The translations under genes and the position numbers were made by a program. The notes under the pieces are model-generated. The model did not search any database, had not been told where the DNA came from, and was given only the letters and a program-made list of their open reading frames with translations. From the NCBI GenBank assembly GCA_019915015.1, contig JAHBBC010000009.1, forward strand, positions 186,001 to 250,000: a stretch of 64,000 bases of DNA, read 5' to 3'. Each line of letters begins with the position of its first letter. Position 1 is the first letter of the stretch. This DNA is from Auriscalpium vulgare (lineage: Eukaryota > Basidiomycota > Agaricomycetes > Russulales > Auriscalpiaceae). Positions 42,063 through 51,960 of the stretch are shown one piece after another.

Positions 42063-45000
42063 ATGTCTGGAGAATTACTTCCCAAAGGATTTACCATCCT
42101 AGCTGGAAACAGCAACTATGCCCTTTGGCAAGATGATATGATGGCCTTTCTTAAAGTCAAGAAGCTCTGGAGGTACACCAGTGGCTCCAAGCCATCTCCC
42201 AAAGCTGCAGATCCAGACAATCCTACTGCAACTGAGGTGGAGGCGGAGGCAGTATGGGATGAAGAAGATGATGTGGCGCTTGGATACATTAAAGCATCCC
42301 TGGCACCAGCCTTGAAGAACAAAGTGGGCAACGATGACCACTCTTCTGATGCCTGGAAATTTCTCAAAACATCCTATTCCAAACCCGGCACTCGCACCAT
42401 CTTCACCCAATTTGACCTCTACCTTTCCACCCGTCTCATCGATACCAAACCTCTTGGACCTCAGATCAATGACTTTGATCAGCAGTATGAGAATCTCAAG
42501 AAGAATGGCATAACTGTTACACCCATCCAACACGCGTACTTCCTCCTCAAGGCCCTCCCAGATTCCTACAAGGCATTTAGGGATCTTACCCTTGATTCCT
42601 TCAGTGACCTTAAAACTGCCACTCCTGCTGAGATCACTACTCGCATCCTTGGCAAAGAGGCTAGCATAAAGGCAGACTCCACCATCGCTGCCACTGTTAA
42701 TTCTGCGGCTGCCAAAGCCAAAGGAAAGCAGAAGGTGGAGAAGGGCAAGTGCAAGTACTGTCACAAGAAGGGTCACTGGGAGGCCAATTGTCGCAAGAAA
42801 CAGGCTGATGAAGCTGGCGACAAGAAGAAGGGAGGGGACAGTAGTGGCGGCGGCGGAGGTAGTAGTAAACCCTCTGTAAATGCTCTAATTGTTGAGGCCT
42901 CGTCCTCCAATGAAGTCGCTGTTGCCTGGTACCTCTCGCCTGATAAGAATCGCTGGATGCTTGACAGTGGTTGCTCTCACCATATTACACATACACGTAC
43001 AGACTTTGCCCAGTACACGCCCCTAGAAAAACCTGGACATATTGCCGTTGGTGATAGTACTGCCCAGGCTATGCACTTCTATGGGACGGGCACTGTCAAT
43101 GCGTGGACAGATGTGGATGGGAAGCGTGTTGCGGTCACGCTTAAGAATGTGCTTTTTGCACCTAAAGCCGCTCATCGATACATATCGGTGACTACACTGT
43201 TGAACCAGAAGTTTGATGTGCTTCTACGTGGTTCTACAGGAGTGTGTACAATAGAACGCGCTGGCATAACCTATGGTATTGGCCAAAAGCACGATCAGTT
43301 TTATTGGTTGGAGCTTACACCTAAACCTGGGGTTCATGAGGCGACGGTTAAAGATGCGGTCTCGGTTGACATTGCTCATGGACGCTTTGCTCATATGTCA
43401 CATGGCGCCCTGAAACGACTTACTTCTGAAGTTGTCAAAGGGATTGTCATAGACCATGCTACAGTGGCTACTAAACCCTGTCATGGATGTGAGCTTGGCA
43501 AGAGCACTCGCCAGACCTACCCTAGTTCAGATAAGCGTGCCACCAGGGTTCTTGGCAAAATCCATTCGGATCTAGTCGGACCTATGCGTGTGCAGTCTAT
43601 CCAAGGATTCACATATATTGCGACATTCCTCGACGACTTCAGTAACAAAGGAGTTGCTATGTTCCTCAAGCGAAAGTCAGATTTTCTCCTGGCATTTGAG
43701 ACATTCCTGGCCAGAGCTGAGAAGGAAACTAGTGTCAAGCTAGTGATCTTTCACTCTGATCGAGGAGGGGAATATATAAATACTATCTTGGATAAACGCT
43801 TTAAAGAACTGGGCATCACGCACCATAAAACCATGCCTTACACGCCACAACAGAACGGACGTGCGGAGCGCTGGAATCGTACCATCATGGAGAAAGCCCT
43901 GTCTATGCTTCATCATGCAGGCTTGTCTCTTGGGTTCTGGCAATGCGCGGTTGAGACTGCTGTTCATGTCTACAATCGCACTCCCACCCGTACGTTGAAA
44001 TGGAAGACGCCAATGGAGGTATGGAGTGCTGGTCACATTCCTGACGTTGCGTACTTTCGCGTTTTTGGCTGCAAAGCCTACGTGCACATTCAGAAGGAAC
44101 ATCGTCATAAATTGGAACCTAATGCCAAAGAAATGACGTTTGTGGGTTATGAGGATGGTTCAAAAGGTTACCGTTTCTGGAATCCTGCCACCCGGTCCAT
44201 TGTGTTGTCTGGCGAAGCAACATTTGATGAGACTTCCTTCATTTCAAGACCAACCCAGAAAGCGCCCCCAAGCGCTCCTGATCCTCCTACTCAACACCTA
44301 AGTCTCTCTGATTTAATCAATGATGAGGACTTCACTCCTGAACGGAGGCCTGTGCCCACTCCTCCAGTTAACGCAGCTGGAGATGACTCGGATCCAGATG
44401 AGGATCCAGCACCCAAAGTAGAGAAAGACGATTCTAAGGTTAAAACACCACCTGCTACACCACCACCATCACGACCACATACGCCTCCACCTCCTGCTCC
44501 ACCTCGCACACCACCTCGTCGCGCAACCAATGCTAGAGTTGATAATGAAGCACTTAGGCATAGAGTCCCACCGTTAGAAGAATCTCCACCTATCGCTGAA
44601 GCAGTGACACCACCAGCGCGTCCACGACGTGCAAATGCTGGTCAAAGAGCTGCAAGGCTCGGCGATCAGTATGATGGCTTAACTGCACTTCAAGTTGAAC
44701 AGCTGGATCTTCGACGGCGATTGCCTGATACACAAGGACTTGTGCGTCAGCTGGACTTTGAAGCTCCTAATCTCCACGCTCTGTTAGATCTCATGGTTGG
44801 TCACGATCCCAAAACCTACACAGAGGCTATGGCATCGCGAGATTTTTCCAAATGGTGGGAGGCGTGTCGGTATGAATTGGACCAGCTGAATAAGCTTGGT
44901 ACTTGGGAACTGGTGGACAGACCAAAGAATAGAAAAGTCATTAAAAATCGTTGGGTGTTTAAGCTCAAGTCCAATGGCGTTTATCGTGCACGACTTGTAG

Positions 45001-46352
45001 CAAAGGGATTTACACAGGTTGAAGGGGTCGATTACACGGAAACTTTCAGTCCAGTCGCCCGCTTTGAAACTATACGTTTCCTTCTTGCGTTGGCCGCGCT
45101 TGAAGATTGGGAAATTCATGGTATGGACGTCAAGTCGGCGTTCTTACATGGCGAACTGGATGAAGAGATCTTCATGGAGCAACCAGAAGGTTTCCTGATC
45201 CCAGGGTTAGAGGACAAGGTAGTTCGATTGCTGAAGGCTATCTACGGCTTGAAGCAGGCGTCCAGAGTATGGAACGTACAAATCGATGCTCTCTTGAAGG
45301 AAATTGGATTCACCAGGACCTATTCGGATACTGGTGTCTATGTCTATCGGCGACAGGAGGGGAACACAGTTACCATTTTGGTGCTGTATGTCGACGATAT
45401 GGCTATCATGGGCAATTCGCTCCCAGAGATCACTCGAATCAAAGCCTTGCTTAAGACTCGATATGAGATGTCAGACTTAGGGGAGTTGAAAGAATTCCTT
45501 GGCATACGTATCACAAGAGATAGGCGCAAAAGGACATTGACAATCGACCAGAAGACATATCTGGAAGAAGTCCTTGATAGATTTGGGATGAAGGACGCGA
45601 ACCCTGCTCGAACCCCTCTACCTGCGGGCTGTGTTTTGATAGCGTCTACTGAAGAAGTGGACAATGCACGTCGGAGTTATTACCAGTCGCTTATTGGCAG
45701 TATGATGTACTTTGCCATTGGCACTCGTCCAGACGCGGCATATGCTATTGCACGCCTAGCACAGTACAGTGCGAATCCCACTGAAATGCATCTGAAGATG
45801 GCGAAGTACGTCTTGCGGTATATCAAAGGCACCCTTGACTACAAGCTTGTCTACAATGGCTTATCAGAGGAAGCTCAACTGCTTTCATACACGGACTCTG
45901 ACCATGCTGAGAATAGAGACGATAGGACTTCCATTTCAGCCTTTGTTGTTAAACTGGCTGGAGGAGCTATTTCCTGGATGTCGCGGAAGCAAGCTACTAC
46001 TTCCCAATCCACAGCTCAATCGGAATACATCTCTATGGCGGAGGCTGCAAAGCAGTTGCAGTGGTACTACAACTTGTACTCTGAGCTTGGACTACCGGAT
46101 CCCACTCCTATCGACATGCGATGCGATAATCGCGCTGCTATTCTTACGGCAGAAAATCCCATGGTTGGTAGGAACATGAAGCATGTAGAGGTTAAATACC
46201 ACTTCATCCGGGAGTGCGTGGCAAAGGGACTTGTTCGCCTTGTACCAACCCCATCGGCTGAGAACATCTCTGATGCTTTGACCAAGTCATTGCCTTATGA
46301 GCTACTTACTCGGTTCAGTGGGAGCATGGGTTTGACTCGTCGCAAGGACTAG
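42063..46352 (+). CDS. Copia Gag-Pol polyprotein, 1429 aa
   Basis: One uninterrupted frame. Gag occupies about 1-225 (start MSGELLPKGFTILAGNSNYA), with a CCHC knuckle at about 229 (CKYCHKKGHWEANC). The protease has D-S-G at about 301 (WMLDSGCSHH). The integrase has the HHCC zinc part (HGRFAHMSH to CHGCELGKS) and catalytic D about 502 (HSDLVGP), D about 565 (HSDRGGEY) and E about 601 (NGRAERWNR). A Pro-rich linker lies at about 740-900. Reverse transcriptase starts near 955 (KNRWVFKLK, VARFETIR) with YVDD at about 1108. RNase H starts near 1275 (YTDSDHA, SEYISMAEA, CDNRAA). All catalytic residues are present. Gag and Pol share one frame with no shift, so their ratio must be set otherwise. Confidence 0.95.
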   Translation: MSGELLPKGFTILAGNSNYALWQDDMMAFLKVKKLWRYTSGSKPSPKAADPDNPTATEVEAEAVWDEEDDVALGYIKASLAPALKNKVGNDDHSSDAWKFLKTSYSKPGTRTIFTQFDLYLSTRLIDTKPLGPQINDFDQQYENLKKNGITVTPIQHAYFLLKALPDSYKAFRDLTLDSFSDLKTATPAEITTRILGKEASIKADSTIAATVNSAAAKAKGKQKVEKGKCKYCHKKGHWEANCRKKQADEAGDKKKGGDSSGGGGGSSKPSVNALIVEASSSNEVAVAWYLSPDKNRWMLDSGCSHHITHTRTDFAQYTPLEKPGHIAVGDSTAQAMHFYGTGTVNAWTDVDGKRVAVTLKNVLFAPKAAHRYISVTTLLNQKFDVLLRGSTGVCTIERAGITYGIGQKHDQFYWLELTPKPGVHEATVKDAVSVDIAHGRFAHMSHGALKRLTSEVVKGIVIDHATVATKPCHGCELGKSTRQTYPSSDKRATRVLGKIHSDLVGPMRVQSIQGFTYIATFLDDFSNKGVAMFLKRKSDFLLAFETFLARAEKETSVKLVIFHSDRGGEYINTILDKRFKELGITHHKTMPYTPQQNGRAERWNRTIMEKALSMLHHAGLSLGFWQCAVETAVHVYNRTPTRTLKWKTPMEVWSAGHIPDVAYFRVFGCKAYVHIQKEHRHKLEPNAKEMTFVGYEDGSKGYRFWNPATRSIVLSGEATFDETSFISRPTQKAPPSAPDPPTQHLSLSDLINDEDFTPERRPVPTPPVNAAGDDSDPDEDPAPKVEKDDSKVKTPPATPPPSRPHTPPPPAPPRTPPRRATNARVDNEALRHRVPPLEESPPIAEAVTPPARPRRANAGQRAARLGDQYDGLTALQVEQLDLRRRLPDTQGLVRQLDFEAPNLHALLDLMVGHDPKTYTEAMASRDFSKWWEACRYELDQLNKLGTWELVDRPKNRKVIKNRWVFKLKSNGVYRARLVAKGFTQVEGVDYTETFSPVARFETIRFLLALAALEDWEIHGMDVKSAFLHGELDEEIFMEQPEGFLIPGLEDKVVRLLKAIYGLKQASRVWNVQIDALLKEIGFTRTYSDTGVYVYRRQEGNTVTILVLYVDDMAIMGNSLPEITRIKALLKTRYEMSDLGELKEFLGIRITRDRRKRTLTIDQKTYLEEVLDRFGMKDANPARTPLPAGCVLIASTEEVDNARRSYYQSLIGSMMYFAIGTRPDAAYAIARLAQYSANPTEMHLKMAKYVLRYIKGTLDYKLVYNGLSEEAQLLSYTDSDHAENRDDRTSISAFVVKLAGGAISWMSRKQATTSQSTAQSEYISMAEAAKQLQWYYNLYSELGLPDPTPIDMRCDNRAAILTAENPMVGRNMKHVEVKYHFIRECVAKGLVRLVPTPSAENISDALTKSLPYELLTRFSGSMGLTRRKD

Positions 46353-46379
46353 TGCTTGTCACTATTCGACTAGCCCATC

Positions 46380-46388
46380 AAGTGGGAG
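46380..46388 (+). other. Copia polypurine tract
   Basis: AAGTGGGAG immediately precedes the TGTTGG start of the 3' LTR, in the position and form (CAAGTGGGAG) typical of Copia elements; it primes plus-strand DNA. Confidence 0.8.
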
Positions 46389-46872
46389 TGTTGGAATTTG
46401 GTGATGACGCTAGTCTCATGACAAATACTATGGAATGATCTAGAACGATCTGGACTTGTTTGATCATGGAACATTGTAGAATAGTCTAGAATAGCTACTG
46501 TACAGGATTGCTATACGCTTACTCAGGTCTTAACTCCTATCTCCTAGGATGACTGATGTACTTACTGATGCTGTGCAAGCTGACTGATTCTTACACATTA
46601 TGTCTTACACATATGCTTTATGCTTACTACACAATTTCTGATTGGTTGATATGCAGAGCCCCAAGTAGTATAAAAGGGCTCCTTTCTTCGCTCAGATACC
46701 TCAGTCTTTTCACATCACAGACTGAGGTGAGCATTCCTATGCATACTTAGGAGTCTTCTCTTTACTAACTCACTTGTAGTATAGACTAACGTCTCTCTAA
46801 GGTACTGCAATATAGTCTTTTCACATCACAGACTGAGTATAGACTAACGTCTCTCTAAGTTGTGTTTCATCA
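46389..46872 (+). repeat. Copia 3' LTR, 484 bp
   Basis: Same length and, by eye, same sequence as 40885-41368, including the TATA box at 46669 and the internal duplications. Confidence 0.95.
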
Positions 46873-46877
46873 TGAAG
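46873..46877. repeat. Copia target-site duplication, right
   Basis: TGAAG; with 40880-40884 it marks the integration site inside the transposase exon. Confidence 0.9.
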
Positions 46878-48188
46878 GGCAGAAGCGGTCGCGATTGCTG
46901 CCGAGAGGCGTCGTGCAGTTGTGAACAGCGCAACAAGGATGGCCGATGGAGATACCATCAGTGACGACGGCACGCAGCGAGCCTAATCAAACCATCAGAG
47001 CAGGCCAATGAGATAAACGGAAGCGACGTACGGAGATTCTTGCTGGGATGAGCCGGGTTGGGATCGAGAGGACCAGACTTCTTGATGATCTTCTCACAAA
47101 CCGAGCACGCATGGAGCTTCTCGGGCTGCCCCACAACAACCATCCTTCGATTCCGCTCCTCCATGGCAGCTTGAAGGCGCTCGTTCTGAGTTCCATCATC
47201 GGACATTGTCATGCACTTGCCCCGCTCGTCCCAATCACGCAGCAATGCGTTCAAAAAGAATGCGCGCCAAGCCTGCTCAGAGCTGAGTCGAAATGTTTGC
47301 GGCCAGTGTGGAGGCTTGTCGATGCCCGACTCAGCGAAGGCCTCGTTGTAAATGTTAGCGCAATTTTGCCCCGAGACCCTAGCATAGCGAGCCACCAGTC
47401 AAACCCGAGCGAGCCACAAGGCAACTTATATTGACTCACCAAGCAAGAAGCATATACTGCGTGAACTGCTCGCATAGCTCGGCATCGATGAACGCGTGAG
47501 ATTCAAAGTGGATGACGTCGGGGACACCGCCATAGTAACATCGAACACGGTTCTCCACATAGTAATTGGGATAGTAGCGGATTTTACATGCTACAAGTGT
47601 TTGATTAGATTGGGGAAAGACGAGAATAAACCCAAACTCACTGCTACACATTAGGGATGTCGAATACGCCGGTCGCGACCCGCAGCTCTTGGAGAAATAG
47701 ACGACGGGAAACCGAGAGGACTGGCCCAGTCGTCGGGAGCAGTTTTTGCAATGCAGTGTCGGAGGGTAGAACATTGTGTCCGCTGCAAGACTATTAGAGA
47801 AGAGCGAGCACAAAGAGGAAGAGTACTCACAGAGATGCTCCAAGACGCGTGTGCCCTTGCGACCGTACTCCTGAAAGACTGCAGCCTCTTCGACAGAGAG
47901 CTTGCTGTCCCCATCAAGCCAAGCCAGATCCTTGAGTGCGGACCAGCATTCTACTGTCATTCTGTCATCGAAGCCCATGGTGTCGCGGAGAAAGTCGTGA
48001 AGATACTGGTGAAGAAACATAGGCGGGTCGTTCAAGTTTGCGGCAGGTGTCATTGTCAGCTGTATTTCCGTCTTAAGCCGTCGTGCAAAGCGCAAGAAGC
48101 GATGGACGTCTTCCAATGACAGCTGTGAGAGCGTGCCCGGGAAAGCCGATAGCATCTGCGCGAGGTCCGTGAAATAGATGGCCGACAT

Positions 48189-48791
48189 TATGCAGAGGCC
48201 TCGTCACAGCGCTTCAAAACAGGCGCACAATAGCGAGCACGTTTGGAAGGGCGGCAGCGAAGAGCGTGCGAAATGGTGTCGGGGAGGGAGACGAGTGTGG
48301 TGGCGGCAGACTGTTGGAGTGGCACGGAGCGGCGCGCGGCGGATGGCACGGCCGACGCGCTGGGATGTGGGGCGAGCGGCCTCGAGCGCAAGGTGCTGCA
48401 CGGAACGACGCGCGGAACGACGCCGCAGCAGTGAGCGCGGACAGCGAGCGGAGAGGAGTGGCGCGTGCAGGGTGGGCACGTAGAGGATGTCGTGCGTGGC
48501 AGACTCGGACGCCGAGTGGAGGGGGAAAGAGGGGAAAGTGCAGCTGCCAGAGGGTGAGCGACTTATAAGGACCTCTAGCACAATGAGCCCAAGCACAAAA
48601 GGATTGTGAACGCAGGCTGTGTCCGACACGCTGTGGCCGCGATCCTCATGGCCGGCCACACTGACGCGTCGACGCGTCGAGGCGGCGGCGCGTGGCCGGG
48701 CGGGTGGGTGGGCCGGGCGATGCATCGGACAAAAGGGAATTGATCCTATTGTCCTGGCGTGACAGCCCGTCACGGAGCCCTAGTACGCAAA
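48189..48791. other. upstream region of the KDZ transposase
   Basis: GC-rich, with Arg-rich frames on both strands that look like composition effects. It should hold the transposase promoter between the start codon and the right TIR. A TATA box is not obvious. Confidence 0.4.
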
Positions 48792-48864
48792 AGTCTACCC
48801 GAAAGTCTACGGTCGGAGTCTACGTCTCCCGCGTAGACTTATTTTTTCTAACGTCGAAGTCCTC
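48792..48864 (-). repeat. KDZ element right TIR with GTAGACT repeats
   Basis: On the minus strand it begins GAGGACTTCGACGTTAGAAA and carries GTAGACT words (plus-strand AGTCTAC at 48792, 48804 and 48817; GTAGACT at 48833). TGTCACGC on the minus strand lies further inside, near 48770. Confidence 0.6.
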
Positions 48865-48872
48865 CCTCTGTC
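48865..48872. repeat. 8-bp target-site duplication, right
   Basis: CCTCTGTC, identical to 33569-33576. Confidence 0.6.
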
Positions 48873-49220
48873 GGTATGCTAGAACCGACGCGATTGTATG
48901 GCGTGCACGTGCATACATAGAACACAATCCTCTGAGCTCGCATTCCTCTCAATCTCATCTCATTGACAATGGCTCTGCAATTGTTTCGGGACCAGGCATC
49001 GCCCGTCAGGGCCGTGGGTATCAATATGTTTGATCACTGTGCGAGGAGATGCAATGTTATGCAGCGGCCAGCCGCGCGGCCACGTGCCAGTTCCGATCTG
49101 AGTCCGTACTTCCAGACTCGTTCCCATGGCCGCTCACCGCCATCGCACCTTCAGAACACTCCAGCGCAATCTTCATCCCTGTTCAGCGGAGTCATATTCT
49201 CAACGTCCGGGTTAGCGAAT

Positions 49221-50966
49221 ATGGAGGATGAGGGAGAACAAAATCCTGGCGAGAGGTGTGTGATGACCGAAGTTTTCGATCGATCTCTGGCTCACGCAGC
49301 AGTCAGCGCCGTGAACTTCTGGTCGTCGACCCTTCGTTCACGACTGTCATTTCGTCCCGGATGCTCTCCAAAAACCGCCCTAGCAAGGCTGAAGAGCGAA
49401 CGGACCGCTGTGGTGTCCCTGCTGGCTACCCTGGATGCCCATATCAACGCATTCGCACCTGTTTCGCGTCTTCCACCCGAACTTCTGTGCCGCGTATTTT
49501 CCAATCTCGTGGAGGAGGAGGAGTCGGTGTATCTGAAATCCGTGATGCACGGGTTCCCGAGGCCCATGCCGTGGGTGCGTTTGTCACATGTTTGCCGACA
49601 CTGGCGAGACGTCGCCCTCAACGACCCGACGTTTTGGGCGCGTCTGAGCCTCCCGCTTCCCCAGCGATGGGCGGATGCAATTATTTCGCGGTCGCAGGGT
49701 GCCCCTCTCTTCCTTTCCTGCGGCTTTAACCCGTATACGGAGAACCTCACCGTGACATGGCTGCCCATTAAAACGCTCGAGAATGTCCAGCGCATAAAGC
49801 TAGATCATTCATTTTATGACAGCCATGAAGACCTCGCTAGAGTGCTGTCCTCACCGGCCCCACTTCTCGAGGACATCTCAATCATGATTAATTCGCCGCT
49901 CCACCTCACTACTCCCCTCTTTGCAGATCATGCGCCGCGGCTCCGAACGCTGGAGTTCGCCGATATTAGCGCATTTTCGTGGACCTCATCCTTTCTACGG
50001 AATCTCGTGAGCCTGCATGTATACGGCGGAGTAGAATCCGCGCGCTCTGTGAAGGAGTTTATATTTGCTCTGCGGCAACTCAAACAGCTCGAGTTTCTCG
50101 ATCTATACGACTGCCTCCCTTTATTTTCATCCACACCACAGCCTTCGAACACATCCGAAATAGCCCAACTTTCCTCTCTCCGTCGGCTCAGCATTGGGGA
50201 CGAGGTCTCCGATTGCGTCGGCTTCCTACACCACGTCCAGACACCCACCGCCACTACTCTATGTATCAATCTTGGCGAAGACAGGAGCACGCTGGACTCG
50301 GAGTTTGCTGGTCTGTGTCCATTCCTTGCACCTGCCCACAAAGTATTTTCCTCTGTTCGTCTCTTCTACACATCTCATCGTTTACAAGTCGAGGCATGTT
50401 GCGACGCATGGTGCGACCCGCCCGACCGGCAGCTTTCCGTCATACAGGTTCCGGGCATGAACGAGATTGTCTCGTTCATGCAGACCCTTTTCCGGGACGC
50501 CGGGATGGTGCGCCATTGTTACGAGCTGGACTTGGACGTCGCGGTTTCCATGACGCCGACGATGTGGCTGGGAACGTTCGGGGTCGCAGTGGAGGTGCAA
50601 CGGATGAATGTCAAATCGAGGGGCGGAATAGGGTTCTGCTTGGCCTTGTCGGCTACCGCGGAGGGCGACGTGTGGAGAATGGGCAACGGGACGGGGTCTG
50701 GCGCCGTCGTATGGCCGAAGCTGCAGCGCCTGCAGCTGAGCGCTGTGGACTTTCAGCACCACTTTGGGGATAACGGGGAGTTCCGGGTAGGGCGAGAGAA
50801 CACCGGGATGAGCGTTGGGGAAGTCCTGCTCCGTGCGCTCGAGCACCGCCAGCGCTGTGGGGCGAGGCTCGTTGAGCTCGAGCTCATTCGTTGCGGCGAG
50901 ACGGAGCAGTGGGTGCGCGAGGCCGAGGGCTTTGTGGGACGCGTGGAGTCGGTGGTTAGACTCTAG
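49221..50966 (+). CDS. F-box/LRR-like protein, 581 aa, intact
   Basis: One open frame from ATG 49221 (MEDEGEQNPGERCVMTEVFD). The frame is open upstream to 48963, but the homologous copy at 1174 starts at the same methionine, so I chose it. The F-box-like motif (SRLPPELLCRVFSNLV, WVRLSHVCRHWRDVALNDPT) spans about 80-140. LRR-like segments (LRTLEFADISAF, LKQLEFLDLYDCL, LSSLRRLSIGDEVSDC) follow, ending with the family signature GMSVGEVLLRALEHRQRCGA and ETEQWVREAEGFVGRVE. It should act as an SCF ubiquitin-ligase substrate receptor, target unknown. It is the only F-box copy in the window with an intact start, F-box and C-terminus. It begins about 350 bp outside the KDZ element. Confidence 0.8.
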   Translation: MEDEGEQNPGERCVMTEVFDRSLAHAAVSAVNFWSSTLRSRLSFRPGCSPKTALARLKSERTAVVSLLATLDAHINAFAPVSRLPPELLCRVFSNLVEEEESVYLKSVMHGFPRPMPWVRLSHVCRHWRDVALNDPTFWARLSLPLPQRWADAIISRSQGAPLFLSCGFNPYTENLTVTWLPIKTLENVQRIKLDHSFYDSHEDLARVLSSPAPLLEDISIMINSPLHLTTPLFADHAPRLRTLEFADISAFSWTSSFLRNLVSLHVYGGVESARSVKEFIFALRQLKQLEFLDLYDCLPLFSSTPQPSNTSEIAQLSSLRRLSIGDEVSDCVGFLHHVQTPTATTLCINLGEDRSTLDSEFAGLCPFLAPAHKVFSSVRLFYTSHRLQVEACCDAWCDPPDRQLSVIQVPGMNEIVSFMQTLFRDAGMVRHCYELDLDVAVSMTPTMWLGTFGVAVEVQRMNVKSRGGIGFCLALSATAEGDVWRMGNGTGSGAVVWPKLQRLQLSAVDFQHHFGDNGEFRVGRENTGMSVGEVLLRALEHRQRCGARLVELELIRCGETEQWVREAEGFVGRVESVVRL

Positions 50967-51239
50967 AGCGAGTGACGACCACAGCAATGATGTAGACGAG
51001 GATGTTGAACTTGAGGAACAAGAATCCAGCAAAAAATGAATATGTCGATGGTAGAGAAGTTGCGGTGAGTACATGGCATGAGTATACCCGCACCGCTGCG
51101 AATCTTTGAAGCGGATAAGCGTCTCCCATTCCTCAGATGACTCAGTGGGGTCTACGTGTATCTCCACTTCCACTCAGCTATCACAAGGCGAAGCTGCTAG
51201 TGCTCAATGCCGTGGAATTTGAAAATGTGGCAGGAATGC

Positions 51240-51960
51240 TGGCCTGGTTGAGGTTGGCTAGCTCAGTGAGTGCGTGCGTACTTGACCTGCCAGGCAGAGC
51301 GCGGGTCCGTCTATCACATTGGAGAGTACGACGAGGACAACAGCCTGTGTCTGGAGGCGCCGGCGCCACCAGCTCCGGCATCTTTTCCTCCAGCCCGCGC
51401 GCCCACGCTCCATCGACGTCGCACCCGACCACATCTAACAACCCAAGCGCGCGCTTTGCCAGGCACAGCGGCAGTGTGTAGGCCGGCACGCCGTCCTGGA
51501 GAACTCCACACCGCCAATGGCAAGAGCCGAGAGCGCCGGTAGGAATCGCGGAGCGCGGCCGAGCGCCACACAGAGCGAGTGCGTAGCAAGAGCAGAGTGG
51601 CTAGAGCAACAATGCAAACATGGATGGTAGCGATGTGGAGAGCGACGCGCCTTGATGAATTCAGACCTGGCGATGGAGATGCGCGGCATCAGCGAGAAAA
51701 GGATAGCCAGACGCCGCGGGATTGTGCGATTGCAAGGGGCTTGGGAGCGCACATCGTCCACGAGCTTGCTGGCAGTGGGGCGAGGCGGGCCCGGGGCACT
51801 GAGCGAGACGCCAGGAGCGATGTTGATATTGAGGGGCATGTCAGATACAGATGGGGCCGTGCCATCTTTCAGTTTCTGCGTATACGTCTGGGATGCGGCG
51901 GTGTGGTGGGGATGATCGCGACTGAGGGGAGGGCAAAGACTCTTGCGAGGGCCCCGGGAC
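51240..51960 (-). pseudogene. unidentified gene, left member of a head-to-head pair
   Basis: On the minus strand, after a GGC-rich start, SVSDMPLNINIAPGVSLSAP and RPTASKLVDDVRSQAPCNRT run into RRLAILFSLMPRISIARSEF. Peptides in other frames continue (ALSALAIGGVEFLQDG, VPAYTLPLCLAKRALGLL, CDVDGAWARGLEEKMPELVA). The collinear copy at 32570-33070 supports a real gene family, but I cannot name it or fix its introns. It is probably decayed. The next 270 bp toward the F-box gene (50967-51239) show a minus-strand hydrophobic segment (FFAGFLFLKFNILVYIIAVV) that might be a separate relic. Confidence 0.35.

Larger units (their letters stand above)
40885..46872 (+). mobile_element. full-length Ty1/Copia LTR retrotransposon
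   Basis: A 5988-bp element runs TG...CA with two 484-bp LTRs, a 5-bp duplication, a primer-binding site directly after the 5' LTR, one long Gag-Pol frame and a purine tract before the 3' LTR. The LTRs show no difference that I can find by eye and the frame has no stop, so insertion is recent and the element may be active. Domain order (protease, integrase, RT, RNase H) makes it Copia, not Gypsy. It is inserted in antisense to the KDZ transposase. Confidence 0.95.
40000..48188 (-). pseudogene. KDZ-type transposase with CxC5/CxC6 clusters, interrupted by Copia
   Basis: Exons on the minus strand: 48188-47831, 47782-47642, 47590-47440, 47378-47032, 46982-40484 (interrupted) and 40434-40000. Without Copia and one TSD copy they total 1938 nt (645 aa) with every phase correct. 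Residues about 120-150 carry the CxC5-like cluster (YPPTLHCKNCSRRLG). Candidate catalytic acids are D341 (VVTDGISIG), D522 (VIFYDNNC) and E589 (NSSAAEQANVWMG). The CxC6-like zinc cluster (C349, C350, C355, C367, then CVVTDCTNL and RTCSEPDH) lies between the first two, and DVFHFKSKHK with FC..HCNP at about 547-568. CxC5/CxC6 clusters are described with fungal KDZ transposases. Copia sits after codon 369, inside the zinc cluster. No other lesion is seen. Confidence 0.82.
33577..48864. mobile_element. putative KDZ-type DNA transposon, about 15.3 kb with a nested Copia
   Basis: Read inward, the ends are CAAAACTTCAACACTAGAGA (left) and GAGGACTTCGACGTTAGAAA (right, minus strand). They match at roughly 20 of 27 positions and are followed on both sides by three or four GTAGACT words and TGTCACGC. 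CCTCTGTC flanks both ends; an 8-bp duplication fits the Zisupton/KDZ group. Inside are an orphan Cys-cluster gene (33934-36753) read inward from the left, fragments of host genes (37310-38433), and a CxC5/CxC6 KDZ-type transposase read inward from the right and broken by Copia. Without Copia and one TSD copy the element would be about 9.3 kb. The boundary call rests on eye alignment of diverged TIRs; the transposase and the duplication make it credible. Confidence 0.6.

Noticed and set aside
42099..42776. 225-codon minus-strand frame opposite Gag
   Set aside because: Antisense shadow of the Copia coding frame.
48178..48568. Arg-rich plus-strand frames upstream of the transposase
   Set aside because: Composition effect in GC-rich DNA; no domain, and they overlap the presumed transposase promoter.
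50382..51173. 263-codon minus-strand frame opposite the F-box gene end
   Set aside because: Mostly the antisense of a well-supported F-box coding region.
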